A stretch of DNA of 64,000 nucleotides from Actinoplanes lobatus (GTDB lineage Bacteria > Actinomycetota > Actinomycetes > Mycobacteriales > Micromonosporaceae). Both the position numbers and the translations under genes were made by a program. Of this stretch, positions 62,798 through 64,000 are shown piece after piece. Under the pieces are notes generated by a model. That model was not told where the DNA came from. It did no database searches and was given only the letters and a program-made list of their open reading frames with translations. Numbering within the stretch: the first letter of the stretch is position 1; each line of letters opens with the position of its first letter. The stretch is from contig NZ_JACHNC010000001.1 in NCBI RefSeq assembly GCF_014205215.1, positions 6,878,501 through 6,942,500 on the forward strand, read 5' to 3'.

Positions 62798-64000
62798 ATG
62801 GGAAGCCTCCACGCATCCGCCGCCGCGGCATTACGGCCCCGTACAGCGCAACGAGGTCCTCTGTCGCACGGCCAGCAACGGCTGTGGTTCCTCGACCGCT
62901 GGCTGGCGGGCCGGCCGGTGTTCAACATGCCGGTCACGCTCCGCCTCACCGGCCCGCTGGACGCCGGCCTTCTCATCGGCGCGGTCCGGGCCGTGGCCGC
63001 CCGGCACGACGTGCTGTTCACCGTGTTCGAGGAGGGCCCCGGCGGACCCCGCCAGCGGGTGATGGACAGCCGGGATCTGCCGTGCCCGGTGACCGACCTC
63101 GCGGAGCTGGGGGAGAACGCGGCGCGGGCGCGGGCCGAACAACTCGCCGAACAGGACGCGCGACGCCCCTTCGATCTCGCGGCAGGCCCGATGGTCCGGG
63201 CGCACCTCTACCGGCTGGCCGCGGAGACCCACTGGCTTCAGCTGACGTTCCACCACATCGCCTTCGACGGCTGGTCGTTCGGCGTCTTCCAACGTCAGCT
63301 CGTCGCGGCCTACCGCGCCGGCGCGGCGCCCGGCGAGCCGCTGGACGTGCAGTACGCCGACTACGCCCTGTGGCAGCGCGAGACGCTGACCGGCGAGGCC
63401 ACCGACCGCGCCCTGGATGCGTGGACCCGCGCCCTGGCCGGCGCACCGGACGTCCTCGACCTCGGCGCCGACCGACCACGTCCGGGCGAGCTCAGCTACC
63501 GCGGCCGCACCGAGCGGTTCACACTGCCCGGGATCCCCGTCGTGGCGCTGGAGAAGTTCGCCGCCGGGGAGGGGGTGACCCCGTACGTCGCGCTTCTCGC
63601 CGCCTTCCAGGCCCTCGTCGCCCGGCATGCGGGCAGCGACGACATCGTGCTCGGCTCGCCGACGGCGGGCCGGGGGCCCGCGGCGCTCGACGAGATGGTC
63701 GGCTTCTTCGCGGACTCGCTGGTCATCCGGACCCGCCTGGACGGCGACCCGACCTTCCGCGAACTCGTCACCCGCACGCGGGCCGGGGTCCTGGACGCCC
63801 TGTCCCGCAGCCGGATGCCGTTCGACCTCGCCGTGAACCATCTGCGCCCGGCGCGCGACCTCAGCTTCAGCCCGGTCGTCCAGGTGGTGTTCGGCCTGCA
63901 CGAGGAGGACGCCGCCGAGGTGCTCGGCGACGGCGTCGGCATCGAGCGCGCCGACATCGACACGGGCACGGCGAAGTACGACCTCACCTGGTCGGTCCAC
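62798..64000 (+). CDS. NRPS, N-terminal condensation domain (runs off the right edge)
   Basis: 401 codons from ATG 62798 (GGAAGGG seven bases upstream), open to the edge. The chain opens with a condensation domain: C1 PLSHGQQRLWFLDR, C2-like RHDVLFTVFEEG, C3 FHHIAFDGWSFG with the HHxxxDG active site, C4 YADYALWQRE, C5 DDIVLGSPTAGR followed by VGFFADSLVIRTRL. Having a C domain at the very start implies it accepts a donor from another carrier, fitting the free-standing A and PCP encoded beside it. A lipo- or acyl-starter is also possible. Confidence 0.95.
   Translation, partial: MGSLHASAAAALRPRTAQRGPLSHGQQRLWFLDRWLAGRPVFNMPVTLRLTGPLDAGLLIGAVRAVAARHDVLFTVFEEGPGGPRQRVMDSRDLPCPVTDLAELGENAARARAEQLAEQDARRPFDLAAGPMVRAHLYRLAAETHWLQLTFHHIAFDGWSFGVFQRQLVAAYRAGAAPGEPLDVQYADYALWQRETLTGEATDRALDAWTRALAGAPDVLDLGADRPRPGELSYRGRTERFTLPGIPVVALEKFAAGEGVTPYVALLAAFQALVARHAGSDDIVLGSPTAGRGPAALDEMVGFFADSLVIRTRLDGDPTFRELVTRTRAGVLDALSRSRMPFDLAVNHLRPARDLSFSPVVQVVFGLHEEDAAEVLGDGVGIERADIDTGTAKYDLTWSVH

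Noticed and set aside
62831..64000. 389-codon minus-strand open frame
   Set aside because: Antisense to the NRPS condensation domain with its HHxxxDG site.

Overview
The window is about 70% G+C, uses many GTG starts and stop/start overlaps of the GTGA/ATGA type, and carries a conservon, LAL and SARP-type regulators, CHAT/NB-ARC/TPR giants and an NRPS cluster. This points to a filamentous actinobacterium. Micromonosporaceae (Actinoplanes-like) is my best guess, but that is inference. No tRNA, rRNA or CRISPR array was recognised.

Region by region. 0-6.3 kb: edge of a probable secondary-metabolite locus (partial SAM methyltransferase plus a 2OG-Fe(II) oxygenase), a 965-aa GAF/PAS histidine kinase, a GT1 glycosyltransferase and a VTT membrane protein. 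6.4-10.5 kb: a CHAT/NTPase/TPR gene split by a one-base frame change in a G run. 11-14.6 kb: a stand-alone mraY and an FMN-dependent alpha-hydroxy-acid oxidase gene cleanly interrupted by an IS630-type element. 14.8-17.9 kb: a LuxR-type LAL regulator. 17.9-26.9 kb: a urea-amidolyase regulon (allophanate hydrolase, urea carboxylase, two urea-amidolyase-associated proteins) facing a TetR regulator and an SSS permease, with the same palindrome before both transcription units. 27-28 kb: an esterase.

28.2-43.4 kb looks like a conflict/defence island with three adjacent modules: (a) a CpXC-TPR-CHAT protease-like protein with a small CBS-like protein and a four-helix membrane protein; (b) a three-gene set of a middle component, a zinc-hook ABC ATPase and a protein with a PD-(D/E)XK-like C-terminus, resembling ABC-three-component systems; (c) on the opposite strand, a DUF559/Vsr-like nuclease, a small probable winged-helix protein and a 1047-aa protein joining an AAA ATPase to a HerA/FtsK ATPase. 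This island is the best candidate here for an undescribed system.

43.5-49 kb: a decayed FAD oxidoreductase, a complete conservon (cvnA-D) and a lipoprotein. 49-53.3 kb: an intact paralogue of the 6.4 kb CHAT/NTPase/TPR gene, in opposite orientation. 53.4-59.2 kb: a DUF574-type methyltransferase, a secreted PI-PLC, a SARP/NB-ARC/TPR regulator and a DUF998-like membrane protein. 59.4-64 kb: start of an NRPS cluster with a free-standing A domain, a free-standing carrier protein, a type II thioesterase with a Cys nucleophile, an LmbU-family regulator and the first C domain of an NRPS that runs off the window.
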